A stretch of 62,888 nucleotides of DNA from Proteiniphilum acetatigenes DSM 18083 (GCF_000380985.1 NZ_KB905711.1:1-62888), one strand, 5' to 3'. Shown: positions 17,166 to 26,933, counted from the stretch's first letter. Notes: generated from the letters alone by a model not told the origin. Program-made: numbers and translations.

Positions 17166-17311
17166 TTTTTTCCGTTGATTATATGTGTATGTAATGTTTT
17201 TCCTGACAAATCTTTCTGCCGTACATTTATCCTGGAGTCTACCGTGATGTCGAGGTAGATCTCATCGTCATTGATAAGCACCTGTACCGGTGGAGAGACT
17301 CGGTAAATGTT
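17162..17311 (-). pseudogene. C-terminal remnant of a lost gene, coupled to the EEP lipoprotein gene
   Basis: A 49-codon open frame ends in a TGA that shares bases with the next ATG (ATGA). There is no ATG in it, and an in-frame TAA lies directly upstream. The translation (including VQVLINDDEIYLDITVDS) has an alternating beta-strand pattern and reads like real protein. The natural reading is the 3' end of a gene whose front part has been deleted, while the coupled downstream gene survived. I cannot name the family. Confidence 0.6.
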
Positions 17312-17347
17312 TTAAAGCCCGAAATTACATTTTCCGATCAAGAAAAA

Positions 17348-17384
17348 CAAGTAAGCCTGTGAAAATAATTGACAGGCTTGCTTG
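17348..17384 (-). terminator. Intrinsic terminator downstream of SusD
   Basis: A 13-bp stem with one G-T pair (17348-17360 with 17372-17384) is followed on the minus strand by TTTTTCTTG. It separates the SusCD transcript from the lipoprotein gene below. Confidence 0.75.
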
Positions 17385-17401
17385 AGATACCGGTGACAAT
17401 A

Positions 17402-19156
17402 CTATTCCCATCCGGGATTTTGTCCCAGGTTGGGGTTTTTCAGAAAATCCGCCTCAGGGATTGGGTATAAGTACTTTTTATCCAGCCACTCTCTTGCTCC
17501 CGGATTCCAGATAATTTCTCCGGAATCGCCATTCGATAAGATTCTGTTGCCAACCCCGGCGGAGGTGACATCAACAAAAACTGAGGCTTGTGAGGAGGAA
17601 GGCCGTTCTCCCCGGTAAAAACAGACATCCATTATGCCGTCTTCGTTCAGGTCATAATCGCCCAATGCGGGCACATACATCCCATTCATGGGAGCTTCGG
17701 CAAATAAATCGCCTAAACGCCATCTGATCAGGTCGTCGGGTCTTAATCCTTCCGTGATCATTTCCACGGCGCGTTCGCGGAGCACCTCCAATAAAACCGG
17801 ATCGGTGAATTTGCCATCATAAAACTCAATCATATAAGGATCGGCTGTCGAAGGTTTTTGAGTAAGTGTTGTCCCTTGTATCCCGGCACGAGTTCTTAAA
17901 GCGCCGATCGTTGATGCCCATTCGGCATCTGTCATCGTACCCAGTTCGGCTAAAGCTTCCGCCTTATTCAAGAGGATCTCGGCATAACGGAATATAAGGT
18001 GTGCGTTCTCATTCCGGCTTTCATCGTCATACGGGAATCGCTCGTCGTAACATCCTTTTATGATTTGATAACCTGTATATGCCTGCTCCAGATTAGGAGG
18101 AGCAATGATCGGCGCTCCGTTTTCGGTACGGTGGTAATCCCCGACCCGGATGGTCTGGCCGAGACGCAGATCCCTGTTTTTCACCTCTTCTGTAAACGGA
18201 GTTGTTTTGTAATCAGGATCGCTTGTAAAGGGATTCCCGTCGATATTCAGATAGGTGTTGATAAACCGGCGCGTCAGGGAAGGGCGGTTTCCGTAAGTAG
18301 GACTGATCGTTCTTCTGTTTCTGGAACTGAATACCTGTAAATTTGCGTCCAGAGTAACTGCCAATATCGTTTCATTGCTGTTGGGAGTCTTTTGAAGGAA
18401 CAGATTGCGGTAGGCGTTAGCCCCTTCTACCAGGGAGTAACCCTTGATCTCATCGGCTGTTTTCACCACTTCTTCAAACCAGGTATTGGCTGTGCCTTCT
18501 TTTCCATATTGCGTATGATACTTCCTGAAAGAGGCTTCATAAAGACAGACGCGTGTCTTGAAGGCTCTCGCCACATCCTTCGTAATGAGAGTGCGGGTAG
18601 GCTCCGAGATTGTTGAGATATGCTCTATGGCGTAATTCAGATCTTCCAGCACATACTCCATCACCGCAAACCGGTCATGGCGGGGACCATACAGGGTTTC
18701 ATCGTCATCAACATCTATCGTGCGGTCAATCCAGGGTACATCTCCGAAACGCTTTATCATTCCGAAATAGAAGTAAGCTCTGAAGAAACGGGCCAATCCC
18801 AGGTAATGCTCTTTCTCCGCGACGGGGCTTTGTTCCGTGTTTTCAATAAAATAGTTGATGTTCCGTAAGTTGCTCCATGACCACCCGCTGCTTGTAGCAG
18901 GGCTTAACGCGTTAGGCATGAAACGCGAATCAACATTATTACGTGCGATCAAATCACTGTTATCGTCTATGGCAAAGACACCGTCGTAAGGGGTGGGCAG
19001 CATTTCATAAAACGAATTGGAATAAAGTTCCAGACCGCTTGCCGTTTCAAAAATGGCGATGCGCGACGCGGTAGCCTGGGGCAATTCTTCCAGGTCGCAG
19101 GCTATAAAGTTCAATATAAAAGAGAAGCTTAAAAATATATAAATATATCGTTTCAT
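17402..19156 (-). CDS. SusD/RagB-family surface nutrient-binding lipoprotein
   Basis: SusD-like proteins sit on the cell surface and form the lid over their SusC partner. The signal peptide ends in FIACDLEELP, with the lipobox Cys at residue 20. The N-terminal TPR-like region has LARFFRAYFYFGMIKRFGDVPWI. The C-terminal part carries LIFRYAEILLNKAEALAELG, the repeat-fold signature, and the usual end YLYPIPEADFLKNPNLGQNPGW. The 584-residue length is normal. It follows the SusC gene by 11 bp. The ligand is unknown, and no glycoside hydrolase is linked in this window. Confidence 0.96.
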   Translation of the reverse strand: MKRYIYIFLSFSFILNFIACDLEELPQATASRIAIFETASGLELYSNSFYEMLPTPYDGVFAIDDNSDLIARNNVDSRFMPNALSPATSSGWSWSNLRNINYFIENTEQSPVAEKEHYLGLARFFRAYFYFGMIKRFGDVPWIDRTIDVDDDETLYGPRHDRFAVMEYVLEDLNYAIEHISTISEPTRTLITKDVARAFKTRVCLYEASFRKYHTQYGKEGTANTWFEEVVKTADEIKGYSLVEGANAYRNLFLQKTPNSNETILAVTLDANLQVFSSRNRRTISPTYGNRPSLTRRFINTYLNIDGNPFTSDPDYKTTPFTEEVKNRDLRLGQTIRVGDYHRTENGAPIIAPPNLEQAYTGYQIIKGCYDERFPYDDESRNENAHLIFRYAEILLNKAEALAELGTMTDAEWASTIGALRTRAGIQGTTLTQKPSTADPYMIEFYDGKFTDPVLLEVLRERAVEMITEGLRPDDLIRWRLGDLFAEAPMNGMYVPALGDYDLNEDGIMDVCFYRGERPSSSQASVFVDVTSAGVGNRILSNGDSGEIIWNPGAREWLDKKYLYPIPEADFLKNPNLGQNPGWE

Positions 19157-19167
19157 TATACTCTGTT

Positions 19168-22100
19168 TTAAAAGTTGATAGATAAACCTAAAGAGATTGA
19201 TTGTAGTGTAGGATAATTGTAACCGTCGCCATCAGTCCGTCTATCATCACTGTTGAGTCCGGTTAGTTGAGTACCGGCACCCCAGATGTTTGTAACATCC
19301 GTGTCCCGCGTAATTTTATAGAGAGGCGACCATGTCCATAAGTTTTCCCCGGAGAGGTAAATTTTTATATCATTCGCCTGGATCTTTGAAGAGATACCGG
19401 TAGGGAGCGTATATCCGAAATGAAGGGTTTTCAATCTTATATATGCTACATTCTGCAGGTACCGGTCATTGGGAAGGGCTAACTGACCGTTTGCATTCTG
19501 AGCGGTATAACCCGATATAAGCGGCAGGTAAGCATCGAAGTTTTGCAGCTCCGGACGGAATTGTTGATCTTCCTGCCAGCGGGGATAAGCGTTGTAAGGA
19601 CGATTGTATTGTCCCCAAAAGCGAGCCTCTCTGGAAGGATACCACTGCTGTTTACCCACACCCTGAAAGAAGGCCGTCAGGAAAAAGCGATTCCAGTCGG
19701 CGCCCAGATTAAATCCGTAAACATACCGGGCGGAGTTATTGCCGATAATTGTTTTGTCGCCGGAATCATCCGCGCGATTCAAACCGTGATAAATCTCATC
19801 ATCTCCATTGAGATTCCTGAACTTTAAATCACCTACATAGTTTCTTCGGGTATTGTGAGCCAGGATATTGGATTGAGAGGGTGAATTGGCAATCTCCTCT
19901 TCCGATTGGAACAGGCCTTCTACCCGGTATCCCCATATTTCCCCGATTGTCTGGCCGATATAATAGTCCGTAAGGTTTTTATCGGGATTATAATAGTCTG
20001 TGATAACCGACTTCGAGTCTGCCAATGTTGCCCTGACACTGTAGTTGAACGGCTTTCCTCCCAGTATGAATCTGTCTGTCCAGTGTAAGGATATTTCCCA
20101 GCCTGTGGTCTCCAGTGCTCCGTAGTTGCCTTTGGGGACGCTGGTACCGAAAATAGCAGGCACGCTGGGTCCCACGGTATACATGTCATCCGTCCATCGT
20201 CTGTAAATATCGCCGGTAAATGATAAGCGGTTGTTTAACGCGTTTATATCCAATCCTATGTTTCCCGTCGTGGCAGTCTCCCATGTCAGGGAATTAGGTA
20301 TCACCCCGGGCTGGGCGGTACGTTGAGGACGTGTATCCCCTAGTATCCGGCCGGATTGGCTGATCCCGAAGTTTTCTGTAAATGTATAAGGGCTGATCGA
20401 TCCGTTACCCAACGAACCGTAAGATATCCTGAATTTTACATTTGAAATTGCATTTGGATCCACTTGCCAGAAAGATTCTTCCGATAATCTCCATCCGGCA
20501 GATATGGAAGGAAAGAAAGCCCATTGCTGGTTGCTGGGGAATTTTGATGAACCGTCGTAACGACCGTTTACCTCCAGCAGGTAGCGCTCCATAAAATTAT
20601 AATTTATCCGGAAGAAGCTGCCTGCAATCCGCCATTTACTGTATCCGCCTGATGTGGTGATATTATTCCCCAATGAAAGATTAATATCCCTGGCATCTTC
20701 GTAAACGATTCCGTTCCGGGTCATGGTCACGTTTTTATATACGGATTGTTCATAGTTGAACCCGGCAAGAAATTCGAAGTTATGTTTTTGCTCAAATGAT
20801 TTGATATAATTGGCATACACGTTTGTAGCCAGGTAATCCGTTGTGCTGCGACGTTCCTGCAAATCATTGGTGTTGGTTCCGGTATACCCGGTCTGGCCTT
20901 CATAGCGGCTGTACGGAACCTGTACCCTTACCTGCTGGTGGCCGTACTCCGTATTCTGGAAAGTAAAATCCGCACGCAGCGTTAAGCTTTTATCGAGAAA
21001 AACAGCTTCCAATGCGGTTTTATTCTTTATTATGTTCTGATGCAGATCCGCGCCGTTTTTTCCCAGATACCTGTCCCCTAAGGTATACGCGGCAGGAAAT
21101 GATAAGGTCCCGTCCGGATTGGTAAGCGGTGCCAAAGGATGGGCTTCGTCCGCCATGTTGCGCCATATATTGGATCCTTCACCCACATTGACAGGCTGCC
21201 GGTATTTCATAGAGGAATACTCTACATTATTATCGATGTTCAACCATTTAAATATCTGTATGTTGCCTCTCCCTCTCAGATTATACATTGAATACTTATC
21301 GGTATTATATTTATACAACCCGTCCTCTCCATTATAGCGTCCGCTCAGATAAAATGAAGCAAGATCATTTCCGCCGGACATGGATATGTTGTGATCCTGT
21401 GCAAAAAAACTATCCTTGTAAAGCTCTTTGTACCAATCCGTACTATAATAATATTCATATGCGCCCGTAACAGGATTCACTTCAATCCGGGGAAGAGACG
21501 GGTCTTCCCACCTTCTTTTGATCTCCTCCAGATAAGCAGGTGAAAATGACATTGTCTTGTTGATGGCAGTGGGCGTATTTCCGTTATCGTTCCAGTTAGC
21601 CCACGCATCACTGAATGATTTTGCCCATGGATAGGAATCTGTGATGTTGTCCGGAACCGTTGTAGGCCGTTTGGAGGTGAAATTCCCGGTATAATTCAAT
21701 GATGTTCTTCCTTTGGATGCTGATTTTGTCGTAATCAGCACTACGCCGAATGCGGCTCTTGCCCCGTAAATTGAAGCGGAAGCCGCATCTTTTAATACCG
21801 AAACACTTTCAATATCATTCGGGTTGAGCATACGGGGGTCTCCCTCTACGCCATCCACCAGGACCAGGGCGCTGCCTCCCTGACCGATAGAGGTTGTACC
21901 ACGGACATTGTATGAAGGTGATTGAGTGGGTTTTCCATCGCTTAATTGTATATTTAGATTAGGTATAACACCCACCAACGCCTGGGTCATATTGTTCACC
22001 GGCCTGTTTTCAAAAACCTCACTGGTTACCTGTTCTACAGCCCCTGTGAGGTTTACTTTTTTTGAAGTTCCGTATCCGACTACCACCACTTCATCCAGAA

Positions 22101-22422
22101 GTTCCGCATCTTCCTGTAATACCATGTTTAAGACGGATTGCCCATCCCATTGGACTTCCTGTGTAGCAAAGCCAATATATGAAAAAACGATGGTTGCTCC
22201 GGAAGGCGCAGACAAGGTGTAATTCCCGTCGATATCGGTAATGGTACCGTTAGTGGTACCCTTTTCTACCACATTTACCCCAATAAGAGGCTGGTTATTT
22301 GCATCTTTTACCGTGCCTCTTAATATTACGTTTTGCGAATACACCGTACACCAGAATAAAAAGCAGGCTGCGAGTAGATTCACACGTAACATGTTTTTTG
22401 ATGTCATTTGTTTTTCTGTCAT
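19168..22422 (-). CDS. SusC/RagA-family TonB-dependent outer-membrane transporter
   Basis: This is the TonB-linked outer-membrane channel of the SusCD pair. After the signal peptide comes a carboxypeptidase-regulatory-like domain (LRGTVKDANNQPLIGVNVVEKGTTNGTI is its start). Next are a TonB box-like segment (DEVVVVGYGT), the plug domain with VNLTGAVEQV and the ISxYGARAAFGVVLITTK motif, and a 22-strand barrel ending in SLGLSINF. The 1084-residue length is typical. No hybrid two-component sensor or sigma/anti-sigma gene is adjacent, so regulation is not apparent. A TTTCTTTG on the minus strand at 22469-22476 may be a weak -7 element. Confidence 0.97.
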   Translation of the reverse strand: MTEKQMTSKNMLRVNLLAACFLFWCTVYSQNVILRGTVKDANNQPLIGVNVVEKGTTNGTITDIDGNYTLSAPSGATIVFSYIGFATQEVQWDGQSVLNMVLQEDAELLDEVVVVGYGTSKKVNLTGAVEQVTSEVFENRPVNNMTQALVGVIPNLNIQLSDGKPTQSPSYNVRGTTSIGQGGSALVLVDGVEGDPRMLNPNDIESVSVLKDAASASIYGARAAFGVVLITTKSASKGRTSLNYTGNFTSKRPTTVPDNITDSYPWAKSFSDAWANWNDNGNTPTAINKTMSFSPAYLEEIKRRWEDPSLPRIEVNPVTGAYEYYYSTDWYKELYKDSFFAQDHNISMSGGNDLASFYLSGRYNGEDGLYKYNTDKYSMYNLRGRGNIQIFKWLNIDNNVEYSSMKYRQPVNVGEGSNIWRNMADEAHPLAPLTNPDGTLSFPAAYTLGDRYLGKNGADLHQNIIKNKTALEAVFLDKSLTLRADFTFQNTEYGHQQVRVQVPYSRYEGQTGYTGTNTNDLQERRSTTDYLATNVYANYIKSFEQKHNFEFLAGFNYEQSVYKNVTMTRNGIVYEDARDINLSLGNNITTSGGYSKWRIAGSFFRINYNFMERYLLEVNGRYDGSSKFPSNQQWAFFPSISAGWRLSEESFWQVDPNAISNVKFRISYGSLGNGSISPYTFTENFGISQSGRILGDTRPQRTAQPGVIPNSLTWETATTGNIGLDINALNNRLSFTGDIYRRWTDDMYTVGPSVPAIFGTSVPKGNYGALETTGWEISLHWTDRFILGGKPFNYSVRATLADSKSVITDYYNPDKNLTDYYIGQTIGEIWGYRVEGLFQSEEEIANSPSQSNILAHNTRRNYVGDLKFRNLNGDDEIYHGLNRADDSGDKTIIGNNSARYVYGFNLGADWNRFFLTAFFQGVGKQQWYPSREARFWGQYNRPYNAYPRWQEDQQFRPELQNFDAYLPLISGYTAQNANGQLALPNDRYLQNVAYIRLKTLHFGYTLPTGISSKIQANDIKIYLSGENLWTWSPLYKITRDTDVTNIWGAGTQLTGLNSDDRRTDGDGYNYPTLQSISLGLSINF

Positions 22423-22658
22423 GTTGAATAAACTTTTAATAAAATAACTGATTATTGAAATTCGACCGCAAAGAAAGACTAATAATGTTAAGGACCCGTG
22501 AAGAGAAAATGAAGAATAAGTTACTTAACATTCCATTCCTGGAGCGGGATCGAGTGTTTTTTTGATAGAATTAATCCATATGTTTTCAATCTCATTGAAT
22601 TAGATTTTATTATCAATAGAGTATTATTCCATTCGTTTTGATTTTCTTTGTTGTATTG

Positions 22659-22853
22659 TTATCCGATCTCCGTTTTTTCTCCATATTTTGCTACAGCAGC
22701 CTTTACGATCTTTAGATAGGTTATCCCTTTTTGGGAACGCAAGGCGCGACTGACGGTATTCGGATGGATGCCCAGCGTCAGGGCGACTTCTTTTTTCCAG
22801 CCGTGCGGCAAAATCGGGGGTAATTTAGGCGGTGATAATTTTTTTGCTTCCAT
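22659..22853 (-). CDS. Small HTH protein (64 residues), Cro-like
   Basis: The ATG at 22853 gives a 64-residue protein starting MEAKKLSPPKLPPILPHGWK. Its middle (KKEVALTLGIHPNTVSRALR) is a clear helix-turn-helix, and the end is basic. A longer in-frame extension upstream runs through the promoter and is not likely to be translated. It is divergent from the XRE-type gene at 22963 across a 109-bp region with a palindrome over its own -7 element. This arrangement resembles a phage or mobile-element control switch, but no phage genes follow. Confidence 0.7.
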   Translation of the reverse strand: MEAKKLSPPKLPPILPHGWKKEVALTLGIHPNTVSRALRSQKGITYLKIVKAAVAKYGEKTEIG

Positions 22854-22879
22854 ATTCTTAGATTTTTTACAATTATATC

Positions 22880-22937
22880 TACCTTTGAAGACGTGGTGAG
22901 TATTCACACTGCAAATATAGAGATAATTATCTATATT
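22880..22937. promoter_or_regulatory. Divergent promoter/operator region of the HTH pair
   Basis: On the plus strand TACCTTTG (22880-22887) can drive the XRE-type gene. On the minus strand TATATTTG (22912-22919) can drive the small HTH gene. The latter overlaps a palindromic block: AATATAG (22914-22920) with CTATATT (22931-22937), and a perfect AGATAATTATCT core (22921-22932). The position is right for repression by either HTH protein. Confidence 0.6.
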
Positions 22938-22962
22938 ATCCAAATTTTTAAAGATAAAAATC

Positions 22963-23352
22963 ATGACCGATAAGCAAAAAATATTAGAATACCTTAAATA
23001 TAAAGGAATTAGCAAAAATAAATTTTATATAAAAACGGGTTTGTCGGTAGGTTTTTTAGATAGTGGAAAGAGTTTGGGTGTAGATAAACTGAGAGATATA
23101 TTAGATATTTATCATGATTTGAATCCGGCTTGGTTTCTGCCCGGAGACGGTCCTATGCTGAAATATAACGATGAATTGAATGAAAAAGAGGAACAATATA
23201 TCCGATCGATAAATATTGCTGATTTAATAGAAAGAATTGGGGAATTATCCGTTCAACTTGGTGCTCAGATCAATGAAAACAAACATCTCCATGAAACCAA
23301 CCAGCGGCTGCTTGCACAAATCGATGATTTAAAAAAAGAAAAGCACGATTAA
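22963..23352 (+). CDS. XRE-type HTH regulator with C-terminal coiled coil
   Basis: The first 60 residues form an HTH domain of the phage-repressor type common in Bacteroidota (ILEYLKYKGISKNKFYIKTG). They end in the characteristic NPAWFLPGDGPMLK. The rest is a linker and a coiled coil (NENKHLHETNQRLLAQIDDLKK) likely used for dimerisation. No peptidase domain is present, so it is not a LexA/CI-type autocleaving repressor. It faces the Cro-like gene across a shared operator region. Base composition is slightly more AT-rich than ileS next door. Likely targets are the shared palindrome and unknown sites elsewhere. Confidence 0.8.
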   Translation: MTDKQKILEYLKYKGISKNKFYIKTGLSVGFLDSGKSLGVDKLRDILDIYHDLNPAWFLPGDGPMLKYNDELNEKEEQYIRSINIADLIERIGELSVQLGAQINENKHLHETNQRLLAQIDDLKKEKHD

Positions 23353-23423
23353 TAGCCTGTTTATTTCGTTACAACTCTATCTCTCATCCTCCGTGGAGCA
23401 ATATTTTTGTCATGGGGTTTCGA

Positions 23424-23453
23424 TTGCCGTTTCTCAATTTATTGTTACCTTTG
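23424..23453 (+). promoter_or_regulatory. Promoter of ileS
   Basis: TACCTTTG at 23446-23453 is an exact -7 match, with TTG at 23424-23426 about 19 bp upstream. Confidence 0.7.
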
Positions 23454-23489
23454 CACCTTAATTTTTGTGTGGTATAAATTTCATTGACA

Positions 23490-26400
23490 ATGAATAAGAA
23501 ATTTCCGGAATACAGCCATTTAGACCTCTCGGCAATAAACAGGGAGATGTTGAAAGCCTGGGATGAAAAAGAGGTTTTCAGGAAAAGTCTGGAGACGCGG
23601 AAGGGACATACGCCGTTTGTATTTTACGAAGGGCCACCCTCGGCTAACGGGATGCCGGGCATCCATCATGTGATTGCACGTTCCATTAAAGATATTTTCT
23701 GTCGTTATAAAACCATGAAAGGTTTTCTGGTCAACCGGAAAGCGGGATGGGATACGCACGGACTACCCGTGGAACTGGGTGTGGAGAAATCGCTGGGAAT
23801 TACCAAGGAGGATATCGGTAAAAAAATATCGGTCGAAGAATACAATGCGGCGTGCCGTACCGAAGTAATGAAATATACCCGGGAGTGGGAAGACCTTACC
23901 CGGAAGATGGGATATTGGGTGGATATGAACGATCCCTATATCACTTATGACAACCGTTATATCGAAACCCTGTGGTATCTCCTGAAAGATTTATACGAAA
24001 AAGGATATCTCTATAAGGGATACACCATACAACCATACTCGCCCGCGGCCGGTACAGGCCTCAGTACACATGAACTGAATCAGCCGGGATGTTACCGCGA
24101 CGTAAAAGATACGACCTGTACAGCTCAGTTCTTAATAAAGAATCCGCTGCCGGAATGGACTGAATTCGGGGAGCCGTTCTTCCTGGCGTGGACCACTACG
24201 CCCTGGACTCTACCCTCCAACGTACTGCTCGCTGTAGGACCCAAGATCGATTATGTGGCGGTGCAGACCTATAATCCTTACAGTGGCAGGCCGATGACTG
24301 CCGTGCTGGCTAAAAACCTGCTGAATACCTATTTCCCCGCGAAAAACGCTGAACTTTCGTTGGATGATTATAAGCCAGGCGACAAGAATATTCCTTTCCG
24401 CATACTCGATAAAGAGTGGAAAGGTGCCGAACTCGCGGGCATAGCGTATGAGCAACTTATTCCCTGGGTGAAGGTGTCGGACAACGGATTAAAAGTGGTG
24501 ACGGGCGATTTTGTGACCACGGAGGACGGTACAGGTATTGTGCATATAGCGCCTACCTTCGGTGCGGATGACGCGAAAGTGGGGAAAGAGAACGATGTGC
24601 CTGGCTTAACCCTTACCGACAAAGAGGGAAATCTCCGGCCAATGGTCGACCTCACCGGAAAATATTTCCGTATCGAAGACCTCGACCCCGAATTTGTGCA
24701 GCAGAGTGTGAATATCGATCTCTACGGAGAGTATGCGGGTAGGTATGTGAAGAATGCATATGATGATTCGCTTACCGATGATGATGCCACGCTAGATGTG
24801 GATCTCTCGGTGATGCTCAAACAACAGAACCGTGCCTTCCGTATAGAGAAGCAGATCCATAATTATCCGCATTGCTGGCGGACTGATAAACCGGTATTGT
24901 ACTATCCGCTGGATAGCTGGTTTATCCGAACTACGGCGTGTCGTGATAAGATGATAGAACTCAATGAGACCATTAACTGGAAGCCGCAGTCTACCGGTAC
25001 CGGGCGTTTTGGAAAATGGCTCGAGAACCTGCAGGACTGGAATCTGAGTCGTAGCCGGTATTGGGGTACGCCCCTCCCGGTATGGCGTACCGAGGACGGA
25101 AAAGAGGAAAAATGTATCGGTTCCGTAAAAGAACTCTTTGAAGAGATACGTAAGGCAATGGATGCCGGTGTGATGAAAGCGCTGCCTTGGAGCGGCCTGA
25201 ATCTGGAAGAGGGGCAGGAACCGGACTATGATAAGATAGACCTGCACCGTCCGTATGTGGATGATATCGTATTGGTGTCGGACAGCGGCAAGCCGATGAA
25301 GCGTGAGACGGACCTGATCGACGTCTGGTTCGACAGTGGTGCTATGCCTTTTGCACAGGTATTTTATCCTCATATTGCAGAAGATGATTTTCAAAAAATA
25401 TTTCCTGCCGATTTTATTGCGGAGGGAGTAGACCAGACACGCGGATGGTTCTATACCCTGCACGCCATCGCTTCGATGGTAAAAGAAAGCGTGGCTTTTA
25501 AAAATGTGGTATCCAACGGGTTGGTGCTCGATAAGAACGGCAATAAAATGTCGAAGCGGCTGGGTAACGCGGTAGATCCGTTTGAAACGATAGAACGGCA
25601 TGGTTCCGACCCGCTACGCTGGTATATGATCACCAATGCTGCTCCATGGGAGAATCTGAAATTCGATATAGAAGGAGTGGAAGAGGCACGTCGTAAATTT
25701 TTCGGGACACTCTATAACACTTATTCGTTCTTTGTATTATATGCCAATGTGGATGATTTCCGCGATCAATATCAGCGGATTGCCCTCGACGAACGGCCCG
25801 AGATCGACCGTTGGATTCTGTCGATGTTACATTCGCTGATAAAAGAGGTCGATCAAAGTTATGAGGCATACGAACCTACCAAAGCGGGACGTGCTATTGC
25901 CGATTTCGTGAACGATCATCTCAGCAACTGGTATGTACGCCTCAATCGTAAACGTTTCTGGGGAGGAGAGATGGCCGATGATAAGTTGTCAGCCTACCAG
26001 ACGCTGTATCAATGCCTGGTGACCGTGGCAAAGCTGATGGCACCTATCGCTCCCTTTTATGCCGACCGGCTCTATCTCGACCTGACTTCGGCTACGGGTG
26101 ATGAAGCGTTTGAATCAGTACATCTGGCTGACTTCCCGTTGTGGGACGACTCGTTTATCGACAAGCAACTCGAAGAACAGATGTATCTTGCCCAGACTGC
26201 TTCATCCATAGTGCTCTCATTGCGCCGGAAGGTAAATATCAAGGTGCGCCAGCCGCTCTCCAAGATTATGATCCCCGTTGTAGATGAGCAGCAGAAAAGA
26301 AATATCCAGGCTGTAGAGTCGTTGATCCTCAGTGAGGTGAATGTGAAAGAGTTACAGTACGTCGATACTGCAAGCGAGATATTAGTGAAACGGGTGAAGC

Positions 26401-26906
26401 CCGATTTCAAAAAGCTGGGTCCGCGCTACGGTAAAATAATGAAACAGCTTGCACCGCGGATACAGGGTATGACCCCTGAAGAAATACAGGAACTGGAAAA
26501 AAATACCCGTTTCAGTTTGACTGTTGAGGGACAGGAGGCTGTTGTGACGCTCGATGATGTGGAAATCATCTCTGAAGATATTCCGGGGTGGCTGGTGGCC
26601 AACGAAGGGCGATTGACAATAGCACTGGATGTTACGCTTACCGGTGAACTCAGGGAAGAGGGAATTGCCCGCGAGTTGGTGAACAGAATACAAAACCTGC
26701 GCAAAGCGAAGGAGTTTGAGATCACTGACCGCATCACCATCAGACTTTCGCCAAATCCTGCGTTTGACGAGGCCGTCATCCATAATGCCGCTTATATTAA
26801 AAATCAGGTGTTGGCCGATGAAATCATCATAGTGAGTGAACCTCTTGAAGATGTGATAGAGATCGATGATGAAACACTCACTATCAGCATTGTAAGAAAC
26901 AGTTGA
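23490..26906 (+). CDS. ileS: Isoleucyl-tRNA synthetase
   Basis: IleS charges tRNA-Ile and edits misactivated valine. The class I HIGH-type motif lies in PPSANGMPGIHHVIAR, the CP1 editing domain follows with TTTPWTLPSN, and the second signature is NKMSKRLGN. WFDSGAMPF and the anticodon-binding domain (from about residue 750) are also clear. The 1138-residue length and sequence style fit the longer, eukaryote-like bacterial clade that includes mupirocin-tolerant enzymes; the drug trait is inference only. The ATG at 23490 is used; an in-frame TTG six bases earlier is less likely. Confidence 0.97.
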   Translation: MNKKFPEYSHLDLSAINREMLKAWDEKEVFRKSLETRKGHTPFVFYEGPPSANGMPGIHHVIARSIKDIFCRYKTMKGFLVNRKAGWDTHGLPVELGVEKSLGITKEDIGKKISVEEYNAACRTEVMKYTREWEDLTRKMGYWVDMNDPYITYDNRYIETLWYLLKDLYEKGYLYKGYTIQPYSPAAGTGLSTHELNQPGCYRDVKDTTCTAQFLIKNPLPEWTEFGEPFFLAWTTTPWTLPSNVLLAVGPKIDYVAVQTYNPYSGRPMTAVLAKNLLNTYFPAKNAELSLDDYKPGDKNIPFRILDKEWKGAELAGIAYEQLIPWVKVSDNGLKVVTGDFVTTEDGTGIVHIAPTFGADDAKVGKENDVPGLTLTDKEGNLRPMVDLTGKYFRIEDLDPEFVQQSVNIDLYGEYAGRYVKNAYDDSLTDDDATLDVDLSVMLKQQNRAFRIEKQIHNYPHCWRTDKPVLYYPLDSWFIRTTACRDKMIELNETINWKPQSTGTGRFGKWLENLQDWNLSRSRYWGTPLPVWRTEDGKEEKCIGSVKELFEEIRKAMDAGVMKALPWSGLNLEEGQEPDYDKIDLHRPYVDDIVLVSDSGKPMKRETDLIDVWFDSGAMPFAQVFYPHIAEDDFQKIFPADFIAEGVDQTRGWFYTLHAIASMVKESVAFKNVVSNGLVLDKNGNKMSKRLGNAVDPFETIERHGSDPLRWYMITNAAPWENLKFDIEGVEEARRKFFGTLYNTYSFFVLYANVDDFRDQYQRIALDERPEIDRWILSMLHSLIKEVDQSYEAYEPTKAGRAIADFVNDHLSNWYVRLNRKRFWGGEMADDKLSAYQTLYQCLVTVAKLMAPIAPFYADRLYLDLTSATGDEAFESVHLADFPLWDDSFIDKQLEEQMYLAQTASSIVLSLRRKVNIKVRQPLSKIMIPVVDEQQKRNIQAVESLILSEVNVKELQYVDTASEILVKRVKPDFKKLGPRYGKIMKQLAPRIQGMTPEEIQELEKNTRFSLTVEGQEAVVTLDDVEIISEDIPGWLVANEGRLTIALDVTLTGELREEGIARELVNRIQNLRKAKEFEITDRITIRLSPNPAFDEAVIHNAAYIKNQVLADEIIIVSEPLEDVIEIDDETLTISIVRNS

Positions 26907-26933
26907 GAATTATGTGATTTATGCGTATATTTG
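26903..26933 (+). promoter_or_regulatory. Promoter of the DksA-like gene
   Basis: TATATTTG at 26926-26933 with TTG at 26903-26905 (spacer 20 bp). It overlaps the ileS stop codon, so the gene can be expressed apart from ileS. Confidence 0.65.

Noticed and set aside
24792-25601. Long minus-strand frame opposite ileS (269 codons)
   Set aside because: It is a shadow of a strongly coding region; the forward frame has all IleS motifs.
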